DNA of 6,778 nucleotides from assembly GCA_041917295.1 (NCBI GenBank), contig JAYRXX010000079.1, forward strand, positions 1 to 6,778. Direction: 5' to 3'. This document shows, in pieces, positions 1-6,778 of this stretch. Position 1 is the first letter of the stretch; every line of letters begins with the position of its first letter. The notes under the pieces were generated by a model, which saw only the letters and a program-made list of their open reading frames with translations, was not told the origin of the DNA and ran no database searches. Both the position numbers and the translations under genes were made by a program. Origin of the DNA: JADKHR01 sp041917295 (GTDB taxonomy: Bacteria; Elusimicrobiota; Elusimicrobia; FEN-1173).

Positions 1-1
1 C

Positions 2-166
2 AACTACCTGAAACCGCCGAAGATCTTTGACGGGAACACGACGCACGGGTTGATGTTGAGGTATCTGCCGCAAACGAACACGACGTATTATTTCCGCGTG
101 AAAACGGTGGACGCGGGGTTAAAAGAATCGGCGTGGAGCGCTACGGGGAGCGTGTATACGCTGGTG
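2..166 (+). other. Fn3-like module A, copy 1 (C-terminal part only)
   Basis: Residues 1-55 are the second half of a beta-sandwich module. The signature LKPPKIFDGNT is followed by a strand with TTYYFRVKTVDAGLKES and then the closing WSATGSVYTLV. The TYY-F-V-K-VD strand is the typical F-strand of Fn3-like domains that follow VCBS propellers. The N-terminal half lies before the window. A fuller copy of the same type is at 3941-4330, with KIFDGNTKHGVML and VDAGLKESGWS. Its position suggests that another propeller precedes the window, because in both complete cases this module type directly follows a propeller. Confidence 0.75.
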
Positions 167-3100
167 GCGAGTTCGGTGCCGTCCGTGGTGACGGACCTGG
201 TGGCGAGCGCGGCGGTGAGTGACGGGCAGGCTCTGTTGACGTGGACGGCGCCTTTGAACGTGAATTCGGGGGCGAACGCCGCCTACGACGTTCGATACAG
301 CACGGTGGGGGCGATCACGAACGACACGGAGTTTACCAACGCGACGGCGTTGACGGGGGAACCCACTCCGAGTGCGGCGGGGACTAGCCAGACCATGACA
401 GTGACGGGGCTGGTGCCGTTGGTGACCTGTTACTTTGCAATCAAGACGAGCAACGACAACGGGACGAGCGGGTTGGATGTGAGCAGTCCGCGGGCGAATT
501 CGGTGGCGCACGCGTTCGACGCGACGCAAATTGAGGTGGAGGGATTAAACGGCGGGCCAAGCGGTGGCAGTGTGGCGTGGGGGGATTTTGACAACGATGG
601 GGATTTGGACTTGCTTATGAGCGGAACGGTGAGCGGGTCGAGGGAGTTGCGGATCTACAAGAACAACGCGAACGGGACGATCAACGCCACGCAGATCGAG
701 GTGGACGGATCGGGCAACGGGGTGACGTCGGGCCGGGCGATGTGGGGGGACTACGACAACGACGGGGATTTGGACATATTGGCGATGGGGGAGCAGACGA
801 GCGGGACGACGCGGGAGCTGAGAATCTACAAAAACAACGGAAATGGGACGATGAACGCCGCGCAGATTGAAGTGGACGGCGCGGGTAACGGAATGCAGGA
901 AGGCAGTGTGGCATGGGGGGATTATGATAATGACGGGGACCTGGACATTTTGGCGAGCGGGTATACAAGCGGGAGCACGCGGGAGCTGAGAATCTACAAA
1001 AACAACGGAAACGGGACGATCGACGCCGCGCAGATTGAGGTGGATGGATCGGGCAATGGACTGCGATACAGCGGTGTAGCATGGGGGGACTTTGACGGCG
1101 ATGGGGATTTGGATGTGTGTGCGAACGGCCAGCAGACGACCGGGACGACACGGGAGCTGAGGATTTATAAGAACAACGGAAACGGGACGATCGACGCCGC
1201 GCAAATTGAGGTGGACGGCGCGGGCAACGGATTGGAGGAAGGGGACACGGCGTGGGGAGACTTTGACGCGGACGGGGATTTGGACCTATTGGCGGTGGGG
1301 TATGTGACGGGATCCACGCGGGATTTGAGGATTTATAAGAACAACGGAAATGGGACGATCAATGCCACGCAGATTGAAGTGGACGGGTCCAATGGAGGGT
1401 TAAACCTGGGTACGGTGGCGTGGGGAGATTTGGACAACGACGGGGACTTGGATGTGCTGGTGAATGGGTCGAGCTCGGGGAATTCCCAGTTAAGGGTGTA
1501 TCGCAACAACGGCAACGGGACGATGGACGCCGCGCAGATCGAGGTGGACGGGTTGAACGGAGGGTTGGAAAGCGGAGGGGCCCATTGGGGTGATTACGAC
1601 AACGACGGGGATTTGGACGTGGCGATCAGCGGGAGCAGTAATCTGCGGATCTACAAGAACAAACATGATTTGAGCCAAACAAACACCACACCGTCCGCGC
1701 CGTCCACGCTTAGCGGTGGATTCACTTTTGACACAACCGGCGTGAGCGTGGCGAGCCTGACCTGGAACGCAGGCACCGACAGCGGGACCGGCGCCACACC
1801 AGAAAACGTGCTGACCTACGACATCCAGATATCGACCGTGTCGAACTTTGCATCGGTCATATTCCCTGGCCAGATGGGGGCCACGCCACGGATGGGGAGT
1901 TACCTTAAGCCACCCAAGATATTTAACGGCAACACCTATTACGGTGTTGTAATGAAATCCACCGACCCCTGGAACGCGCAAACCACGGCCAGCTACGGCC
2001 TGCGCACGGACACCACGTATTACTACCGGGTGAAAACCGTTGACTCTGCCTTGGCGGAGTCGGGGTGGTCAAGCAATGGGAGTGCCTATACGGGCGTGGT
2101 TCCCAGCACCAGCACGCTGGCGGCCGCGTCCACGGCCACGGACGGGGAAGTGTTGCTCACCTGGAACAGCGCTGGCGACGACGGCATGAACGGCAATGTC
2201 ACCGGGACGTACCGCATTCAGTATGCCACCTACACCCCCACCTGGAGCACCAGTTCCACGCCCACAGACGCCACAACGGTCACGATCGCCACAACCACGC
2301 AGGTCCAGGGTTCGGCCCAAAGCAAACTGATCACGGGTCTGACCGGGGGACTGACCTATTACTTTGTTTTGTGGACCGGCGACGAAGTCCCCAACTGGTC
2401 CACTATTTCAAACAGCACCTCCGCGGTGCCGACGCTAACGGTTGATGTTGTATCGCCGTCCACCAGCACGTTAAGCGCCGCGAGCGCTAACCCGGAAGAA
2501 GTGGTGTTGGCCTGGACGAGCGCGGGAGACGACGGATCAACAGGCAACCTGACCGGCAATTATCGAATCCAATACGCGACGTATTCGGCCACGTGGGCTA
2601 CCGGTTCAACCCCGACCAACGGCACAACGGTCACGATCGCCACGACAACGCAAACGCCCGGGTCTGCCCAAAGTAAGACAATCACAGGACTCATCTCCGG
2701 CACGACCTACTACTTTGCGATTTATACCCAAGACGAAACCAATAACTGGTCCGGCGTGTCTAATACCACTTCCGCATTGGGAGGATTCTGGTTCGATACA
2801 GCGCAAATTGAAGTGGACGGGTTGAACAATGGGCTTTCTTACGGCACAGGGGCGTGGGGGGATTTTGATAATGACGGGGATCCGGATATTTTGGCGGTGG
2901 GGACGAATGGAAGTTATCAACTTCGGGTATATCGCAACAACGGAAACGGGACCATTGATCCAGCCCAAATCGAAGTGGACGGGTTGAACAACGGGCTTAA
3001 TAGCGGCACAGCGGCGTGGGGGGATTATGACAACGACGGGGATCTGGATATATTGGGAATGGGGTTATTGGGGGCCCGCCAACTTCGAATATATAAAAAC

Positions 3101-6100
3101 AACGGCAACGGGACCATTGACCCCACCCAAATCGAAGTGGACGGGTTAAACAACGGGCTTAATAGCGGCACAGCGGCGTGGGGGGATTATGACAACGACG
3201 GGGATCTGGATATATTGGAAATCGGGTATACGGGGAGCACATTTGAACTTCGAGTTTATAAAAACAACGGGAATGGAACCATAAACCCTACCCAAATTGA
3301 AGTAGACGGCTTGAACAACGGGCTCAGTGACGGCTCTGCGGCGTGGGGGGATTTTGATAACGACGGGGATCTGGATATATTGGAAATCGGGTATACGGGG
3401 AGCACATATGAGTTTCGAGTATATAAAAACAACGGAAACGGGACCATTGACCCCACCCAAATCGAAGTGGACGGGTTGAACAACGGGCTTTATCAAAGCT
3501 CAGCGGTGTGGGGGGATTATGACAACGACGGGGATCTGGATATATTGGGAATGGGGTTAACGGGGGCCCGCCAACTTCGAATATATAAAAACAACGGAAA
3601 CGGTACCATTGACCCCACCCAAATCGAAGTGGACGGCTTGAACAATGGGCTAAGGGATGGCACAGCGGCGTGGGGGGATTTTGACAACGACGGAGATCTG
3701 GATATATTGGGAATGGGGGAGATATCAGGGACCACACGTCAACTTCGCGTATATAAAAACAACGGCAACGGGACCATTGACCCCACCCAAATCGAAGTGG
3801 ACGGGTTGAACAACGGCCTGGAATACGGCAACGTTGCTTGGGGAGATTTCGACGTGGATGGGGACATTGATATCTTAGCGATGGGCACTGATGGGGCGCA
3901 AAACCAACTGAGAGTTTACAAGAACTTGTGCGCAACCTCCAACACCGCCCCCACCGCTCCAGGAGGGGCGACGGCCAACTGGTCCTACAATTCCTTGGGC
4001 GTAAGCACCGCCACGTTCAAATGGGATCCGGGATCTGATAGCGGCACGGGGGCGACCCCCGCAAATGGATTGACCTACCAGATTGAGGTATCCACCAGCA
4101 GTGGGTTTACAGGGAATAGTATTGCTGCGGGGCATTGGACAGCGCCGGGGATGGGCAACTATTTGAAGCCGCCGAAGATATTTGACGGGAACACAAAGCA
4201 CGGGGTTATGCTGAACACGTTGACGGGACGATTGCTGAGCAATACGACGTATTACTTTCACGTGAAAACGGTGGATGCGGGGCTCAAAGAGAGCGGGTGG
4301 AGCAGTGCGGGGAGTGTTTACACTTTGGTGCCGGCGGGGGTGCCCTCACCTGTGACGAACCTGGTGGCCGGGGCGGGTGAAGGGCAAATCCAGTTAACAT
4401 GGACATCGCCGGTGAACATTAATGGGGGTGCGAGTCCTAGCTACGACATTCGCTATTCGACTTTGGGGGCCATTACGGACGACACGGGATACAACAATGC
4501 CACCGCGTTGGCCGGTGAGCCAGCGCCGTCCGCGGAGGGGACGGGTGAACTGATGGTGTTAACGGGATTAACGCCGGGAGTGATGTATTACTTTGGGATA
4601 AAGTCAACGAACGCGGGTGGAACGAGCGGGTTGGATACGTCCAGCCCGCGGGCGAGCTGTGTAGCAGGGTATTTTGATGGGACGCAAATTGAAGTGGACG
4701 GGTTGAACAACGGGCTTCGTTACGGCACAGCGGCGTGGGGGGATTTTGATAATGACGGGGATCTGGATATATTAGGAATAGGGCATACGGGGGTCACAAG
4801 GGAACTCAGAGTGTATAAAAACAATGGAAATGGAAGTATGGATCGCACCCAAATCGAAGTGGGCGGGTTAAACAACGGGCTCAATCAAGCCACAGCGGCG
4901 TGGGGAGATTTTGACAATGACGGAGATCTGGATATATTGGGGGTGGGTTCCAATGGGAGTTATCAACTTCGGGTGTATCGTAACAACGGCAACGGGACAA
5001 TTGATCCAGCCCAAATCGAAGTGGACGGGTTGAACAACGGGCTTTATTACGCCTCTGCTGGATGGGGGGACTACGACAACGATGGAGATCTGGATATTTT
5101 AGCGACGGGTTCGAATGGAAGCTATCAACTTCGGGTGTATCGTAACAACGGCAACGGGACAATTGATCCGGCCCAAATCGAAGTCGACGGGTTAAACAAT
5201 GGGCTTTATCTGGGTAGAGCGGAATGGGGCGATTTTGACAACGACGGGGGTTTGGATATTTTGGCGGTGGGTTCAAATGGAAGCAACCAGCTACGGGTGT
5301 ATCGCAATAATGGCAACGGGACAATTGATCCGGCCCAAATCGAAGTGGATGGGTTAAACAACGGGCTAAGTAGTGCGGGGGTGGCTTGGGGGGATTTTGA
5401 CAACGATGGGGACTTGGATATATTGACGCTTGGTAGTTTTCAACTGCGGGTGTACCGCAACAACGGAAACGGGACGATGGATGCGACCCAAATCGAGGTG
5501 GACGGGGCGGGGAACGGACTTTATAATGGCGGTGTAGCGTGGGGGGATTTTGATAATGACGGAGATCTGGACATATTGGAACTGGGGTATACGGGAAGCA
5601 CACGTGAACTTCGAGTGTATAAAAACAACGGCAACGGAACCATGGATCCCACCCAAATCGAAGTGGACGGGTTGGGCAACGGGCTTAATGAAGGTTCAGC
5701 GGCGTGGGGGGACTTTGACTTGGATGGGGACAACGATATCTTGGCGATGGGTCATGATGGGGCGCAAAACCAGCTGAGGATTTACAAGAACTTATGTCTC
5801 ACGCCCAACACAACCCCGACCGCCCCAGGAACCCTGGCGGGGGCGTTTGTTTTCAATCCAACCGGCGTGAGCGTGGCGAGTTTTACATGGGTCGCGGGGA
5901 CGGACAGCGGGACCGGCGCCACGCCGGAGAACGTGCTGACTTATGATATCCAGATATCGACTGTGTCGAACTTTTCGTCGGTCATATTCCCTGGGCAGAT
6001 GGGGGCCACGCCAAGGATGGGAAGCTATTTGAAACCGCCCAAGATCTTTAACGGCAACACTTACTACGGCGTTGTGATGAAATCCACGGATCCCTGGAAC

Positions 6101-6778
6101 GCCCAGACAACGGCAAGCTATGGGCTTCGCACGGACACCACCTATTATTACCGAGTCAAAACCGTTGACTCTGCCTTGGCAGAGTCCAGTTGGTCCAATG
6201 GGGGCAACACCTATACGGGCGTGGCGCCCAGCACCAGCACGTTGGCGGCGTCTACGGCCACGGACGGGGAAGTGTTGCTGACGTGGAACAGCGCCGGCGA
6301 CGACGGCATGAACGGCAATGTCACCGGGACGTACCGAATCCAGTATGCCACCTACACTCCCACCTGGAGTACCAGCTCAACACCAACCAATGCCACAACG
6401 GTCACGATCGCCACGACCACACAAGTTCCAGGGTCGGCGCAAAGCAAACTGATCACGGGTCTGACGGGCGGACTGACCTACTACTTTGTTTTGTGGACCG
6501 GGGACGAAGTCCCCAACTGGTCGACCATTTCAAACAGCACCTCCGCGGTGCCGTTTGTTTCAATTCGATCGATGACCATTGAGGGGTTAAGCACGCTGGG
6601 GTTTGGGGTTGTTAATTTGGGCTCCCAGGTGGTGGCGAGCACGGGCGTGGTGATCCGTAACGACGGGACGCTAATGAACAGATATTCAATGAGCGCGTCC
6701 ACGGACACCGTGGGCACGCCTTGGAGTATCCAAGCCAGCACGCCGGCGGGCCCCGACGCGATGGTGATTTATGGATTG
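2..6778 (+). CDS. Giant FG-GAP/VCBS propeller and Fn3 repeat surface protein, internal fragment (both ends missing)
   Basis: One frame is open across the entire window, giving 2,259 residues with neither start nor stop, so the full protein is larger. Three seven-unit arrays of FG-GAP/VCBS repeats (residues about 172-554, 931-1310, 1558-1932) alternate with Fn3-like sandwiches, and a different domain begins near residue 2185. Each blade has a Ca-binding loop of the D-x-D-x-D-G-D-x-D type. The composition is rich in Gly, Asn, Asp, Thr and Ser with only five cysteines (residues 143, 373, 1310, 1553, 1932), as is usual for exported bacterial repeat proteins. No transmembrane segment, signal peptide or catalytic motif is visible; a signal peptide would lie upstream. 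From the family, adhesion or extracellular ligand binding is likely, but the ligand cannot be read from sequence. The coding assignment is very secure; the exact role is inference. Confidence 0.96.
167..514 (+). other. Fn3 domain D, copy 1
   Basis: Residues 56-171 read as a fibronectin type III domain. It opens with VPSVVTDLVAS, has the B-strand Trp in LLTWTAP, a C-strand YDVRYST, and a final strand region YFAIKTSNDNGTSG. The AYDVRYST and ATALTGEP pieces are typical of bacterial extracellular Fn3 domains. The paralogue at 4331-4669 keeps the same order of motifs (YDIRYSTLGAIT, ATALAGEP, YYFGIKSTNAGGTSGLD). Cys143 replaces the first Tyr of the usual YYF pair here. The domain leads into the first blade of propeller 1 through SSPRANSVAHA. 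No binding motif such as RGD is present. Confidence 0.8.
515..1663 (+). repeat. Propeller array 1: seven FG-GAP/VCBS repeats
   Basis: Seven tandem units start at bases 515, 680, 851, 1019, 1190, 1358 and 1523, each 51-57 residues except the shorter last one, which ends near 1663. Each reads roughly x-N-A-T-Q-I-E-V-D-G, then AWGDFDNDGDLDIL, then LRIYKNNGNGT. The Ca loop D-x-D-x-D-G-D-x-D is intact in all seven; the variable fourth position is N, N, N, G, A, N, N. Unit 1 has EVEG instead of EVDG. Unit 4 carries a lone Cys (residue 373) just after its Ca loop (LDVCANG). Unit 7 lacks the final NGNGT and ends YKNKHDLSQ, capping the array. Seven units match an integrin-type seven-bladed beta-propeller. 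The array is the most divergent of the three in both protein and codon choice (more gcg/ggg/acg). Confidence 0.93.
1682..2101 (+). other. Fn3-like module A', copy 1
   Basis: Residues 561-700 begin with the linker NTTPSAPSTLSGG directly after propeller 1. N-x-x-P-x-x-P openings are typical of Fn3-like modules that follow VCBS propellers. The B-strand is VASLTWNAGTDSGTG, followed by LTYDIQIST, the signature SYLKPPKIFNGNTYYGV, and the F-strand TTYYYRVKTVDSALAESGWS. An insertion containing MKSTDPWNAQTTASYG separates the last two and is absent from the A-type modules at 2-166 and 3941-4330. This makes A' a distinct subtype. Copy 2 at 5807-6226 has the same 140-residue length. The domain assignment rests on the strand pattern and repeated architecture; no enzymatic function is suggested. 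Confidence 0.8.
1739..2431 (+). repeat. Long direct repeat, copy 1 (A' plus Fn3 B)
   Basis: This 693-base stretch matches 5864-6553 along its whole length at a spacing of 4,125 bases, falling to 4,122 after a one-codon deletion in the second copy. Differences are scattered and mostly synonymous by eye (for example acctacgacatc versus acttatgatatc). The repeat covers most of module A' and all of Fn3 B but not the neighbouring propellers. Confidence 0.9.
2102..2440 (+). other. Fn3 domain B, copy 1
   Basis: Residues 701-813 form an Fn3 domain starting PSTSTLAAASTATDGEVLLTW, with the conserved B-strand Trp. It continues NSAGDDGMNGNVTGTYRIQY, a Thr-rich strand TTVTIATTTQ, the E-F loop ITGLTGGLTYYFVLWTGDE, and closes with WSTISNSTSAVP. 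It is clearly paralogous to the next domain (2441-2791), so B and C are an ancient tandem pair. It is nearly the same as copy 2 at 6227-6553, which lacks one Ala codon (AAAST versus AAST). Confidence 0.85.
2441..2791 (+). other. Fn3 domain C
   Basis: Residues 814-930 repeat the layout of the preceding Fn3 B: STSTLSAASANPEEVVLAW, SAGDDGSTGNLTGNYRIQY, TTVTIATTTQ, ITGLISGTTYYFAIYTQDE and NNWSGVSNTTSAL. The TTVTIA stretch uses the same codons in B and C although the flanks have diverged, consistent with duplication and perhaps later conversion. It is followed by GGFW and the first blade of propeller 2. This domain occurs once in the window; the second B copy is followed by an unrelated domain. 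Confidence 0.83.
2792..3931 (+). repeat. Propeller array 2: seven FG-GAP/VCBS repeats
   Basis: Seven units start at 2792, 2954, 3116, 3281, 3446, 3608 and 3776 and end at about 3931, 54-56 residues each with a shorter last unit. The consensus is IDPTQIEVDGLNNGL, then AAWGDFDNDGDLDIL, then LRVYKNNGNGT. All seven keep the Ca-loop aspartates. Unit 1 has Pro in place of Leu (DNDGDPDIL) and unit 7 has DFDVDGDIDIL. Only unit 1 begins with Phe (FDTAQIEV), the others with Ile, so the first strand is marked. Unit 7 ends NQLRVYKNLC, almost the same as unit 7 of array 3. Blades 2, 3, 4 and 5 share long identical DNA stretches, so this array was homogenised recently. Predicted fold: a seven-bladed Ca-binding beta-propeller. 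Confidence 0.94.
3941..4330 (+). other. Fn3-like module A, copy 2 (complete)
   Basis: Residues 1314-1443 start NTAPTAPGGATANWSYN after the propeller 2 cap. They continue ATFKWDPGSDSGTGATPANG, LTYQIEVSTSSGF, the signature NYLKPPKIFDGNTKHGVML, then NTTYYFHVKTVDAGLKESGW and SAGSVYTLV. It lacks the STDPWNAQTTASYG insertion of the A' subtype. It shares most positions with the fragment at 2-166 but differs around the turn before NTTYYF, where this copy has three extra residues. It sits between propeller 2 and Fn3 D and probably acts as a rigid spacer. Confidence 0.8.
4331..4669 (+). other. Fn3 domain D, copy 2
   Basis: Residues 1444-1556 start VPSPVTNLVAGAGEGQIQLTW and continue SPSYDIRYSTLGAIT, ATALAGEPAPSAEGTG, LTGLTPGVMYYFGIKST and GGTSGLDTSSPRASCVAG. 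The strand order and the B-strand Trp support Fn3. It is the paralogue of 167-514. Cys1553 sits just before the first blade of propeller 3; the matching position in copy 1 is Asn (RANSVA). Confidence 0.82.
4673..5797 (+). repeat. Propeller array 3: seven FG-GAP/VCBS repeats
   Basis: Seven units start at 4673, 4838, 5000, 5162, 5324, 5477 and 5642 and end near 5797. Unit 5 is the shortest full blade of the array (51 residues; the outer loop is reduced to LTLGSFQLRV). The consensus matches array 2. Two blades are degraded at conserved sites: unit 2 has EVGG instead of EVDG (codon at 4862), and unit 4 has DNDGGLDIL, losing one Ca-loop Asp (codon at 5249, gat to ggt). Unit 7 has DFDLDGDNDIL and ends NQLRIYKNLC, paralogous to the last blade of array 2. 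Units 2-4 share the outer loop SNGS(Y/N)QLRVYRNNGNGT, also found in unit 1 of array 2. Predicted fold: a seven-bladed beta-propeller. Confidence 0.94.
5807..6226 (+). other. Fn3-like module A', copy 2
   Basis: Residues 1936-2075 begin NTTPTAPGTLAGAFVFNPTG after the propeller 3 cap and then follow copy 1 (1682-2101) very closely: GVSVAS, TDSGTGATPENVLTYDIQIST, SYLKPPKIFNGNTYYGV, MKSTDPWNAQTTASYG and TTYYYRVKTVDSALAES. Length is the same, 140 residues. The first 17 or so residues differ between the copies, so the close similarity starts at about base 5864, inside the domain rather than at its edge. Confidence 0.82.
5864..6553 (+). repeat. Long direct repeat, copy 2 (A' plus Fn3 B)
   Basis: Partner of 1739-2431, in the same orientation and frame. 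Similarity begins at the GVSVAS codons and ends sharply after the codons for SAVP. One Ala codon is absent relative to copy 1 (copy 1 has ctggcggccgcgtcc, copy 2 ttggcggcgtct). Such long in-frame direct repeats are substrates for recombination that adds or removes whole propeller units. Confidence 0.9.
6227..6553 (+). other. Fn3 domain B, copy 2
   Basis: Residues 2076-2184 repeat Fn3 B (2102-2440) with few changes: PSTSTLAAST, EVLLTWNSAGDDGMNGNV, TGTYRIQYATYTPTW, TTVTIATTTQVPGSAQSK and YYFVLWTGDEVPNWS. One Ala codon is missing near the start. Similarity stops abruptly after SAVP; the first copy continues into Fn3 C, this one into a different domain. Confidence 0.85.
6554..6778 (+). other. Different C-terminal-side beta-rich domain, cut by window end
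   Basis: Residues 2185-2259 start FVSIRSMTIEGLSTLGFGVVNLG and continue with VVIRNDGTLMNRYSMSAST, TPWSIQAS and PAGPDAMVIYGL. The pattern 'G-V-V-N-L-G-S, then V-I-R-N-D-G, then Y-S-M-S' resembles immunoglobulin-like sandwich domains of the ASPM/SPD-2/Hydin or COG1470 kind that often follow Fn3 arrays near the C-terminus of bacterial secreted proteins. That resemblance is from memory and unconfirmed. It has no repeat partner in the window, so it may mark the approach to the C-terminal anchoring or sorting region. Confidence 0.5.

Noticed and set aside
545..1204. Long minus-strand open frame with repeated Arg/Pro/Val-rich motifs
   Set aside because: It is the antisense of propeller array 1. The repeats mirror the blade period, the composition is implausible for a protein, and the + strand frame is clearly the real one. 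The same holds for minus-strand stretches at 3324-3935 and 4881-5603.
2065..2445. Second + strand open frame, His/Arg/Gly-rich, recurring at 6190-6582
   Set aside because: It overlaps the Fn3 B copies in another frame and recurs only because the underlying 690-base DNA is repeated. It has no recognisable domain or ribosome binding site of its own.
2792..3931. Regular direct repeats of about 162 bases that might suggest a CRISPR array or satellite
   Set aside because: The period is a multiple of three, the whole unit is coding, and there are no short identical repeats separated by unrelated spacers.
515..5797. Repeated N-G-T sequons (NGNGT) in nearly every blade as possible N-glycosylation sites
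   Set aside because: The motif lies in a tight turn typical of VCBS repeats, and most bacteria lack general N-glycosylation; nothing in the window suggests a glycosylation system.
1..6778. A defence system, enzyme cluster or regulatory RNA hidden in the window
   Set aside because: All sequence is accounted for by one repeat protein. No catalytic motif, RNA fold, promoter or intergenic gap was found.

Overview
The whole window is the inside of one very large protein-coding gene on the + strand. A single frame (first complete codon at base 2, last at base 6778) stays open for 2,259 codons with no stop. Both the start and the end of the gene lie outside the window. No RNA gene, mobile element, CRISPR array, promoter or terminator could be supported. 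Open stretches in the other frames and on the minus strand are low-complexity echoes of the repeated coding sequence.

The protein is a repetitive, modular and almost certainly secreted or surface-exposed giant. It has three tandem arrays of FG-GAP/VCBS-type repeats, each carrying an integrin-like calcium motif around WGDFDNDGDLDIL. Each array contains exactly seven units of about 51-57 residues, which is the blade number of an integrin-type seven-bladed beta-propeller. The arrays are joined by fibronectin type III-like (Fn3) beta-sandwich domains. In order: partial Fn3-like A (2-166), Fn3 D (167-514), propeller 1 (515-1663), Fn3-like A' (1682-2101), Fn3 B (2102-2440), Fn3 C (2441-2791), propeller 2 (2792-3931), Fn3-like A (3941-4330), Fn3 D (4331-4669), propeller 3 (4673-5797), Fn3-like A' (5807-6226), Fn3 B (6227-6553), then a different beta-rich domain cut by the window end (6554-6778).

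This order shows a higher-order repeat with a period of about 4.1 kb (A-D-propeller-A'-B). Its second copy leaves the pattern exactly at the end of Fn3 B, where the C domain is replaced by the terminal domain. Within the arrays, neighbouring blades are mosaics of one another at the DNA level, which points to recent duplication and gene conversion.

Organism: a bacterium with moderate to slightly high GC. Giant FG-GAP/Fn3 secreted proteins are common in environmental phyla such as Elusimicrobiota, Omnitrophota, Ignavibacteria and related groups. The wording of the Fn3-like modules and of the final domain recalls Elusimicrobiota/Omnitrophota-type secreted proteins. That placement is an impression from memory and is of low confidence. 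A likely role is adhesion or binding of an extracellular ligand; no enzyme domain is visible in the window.
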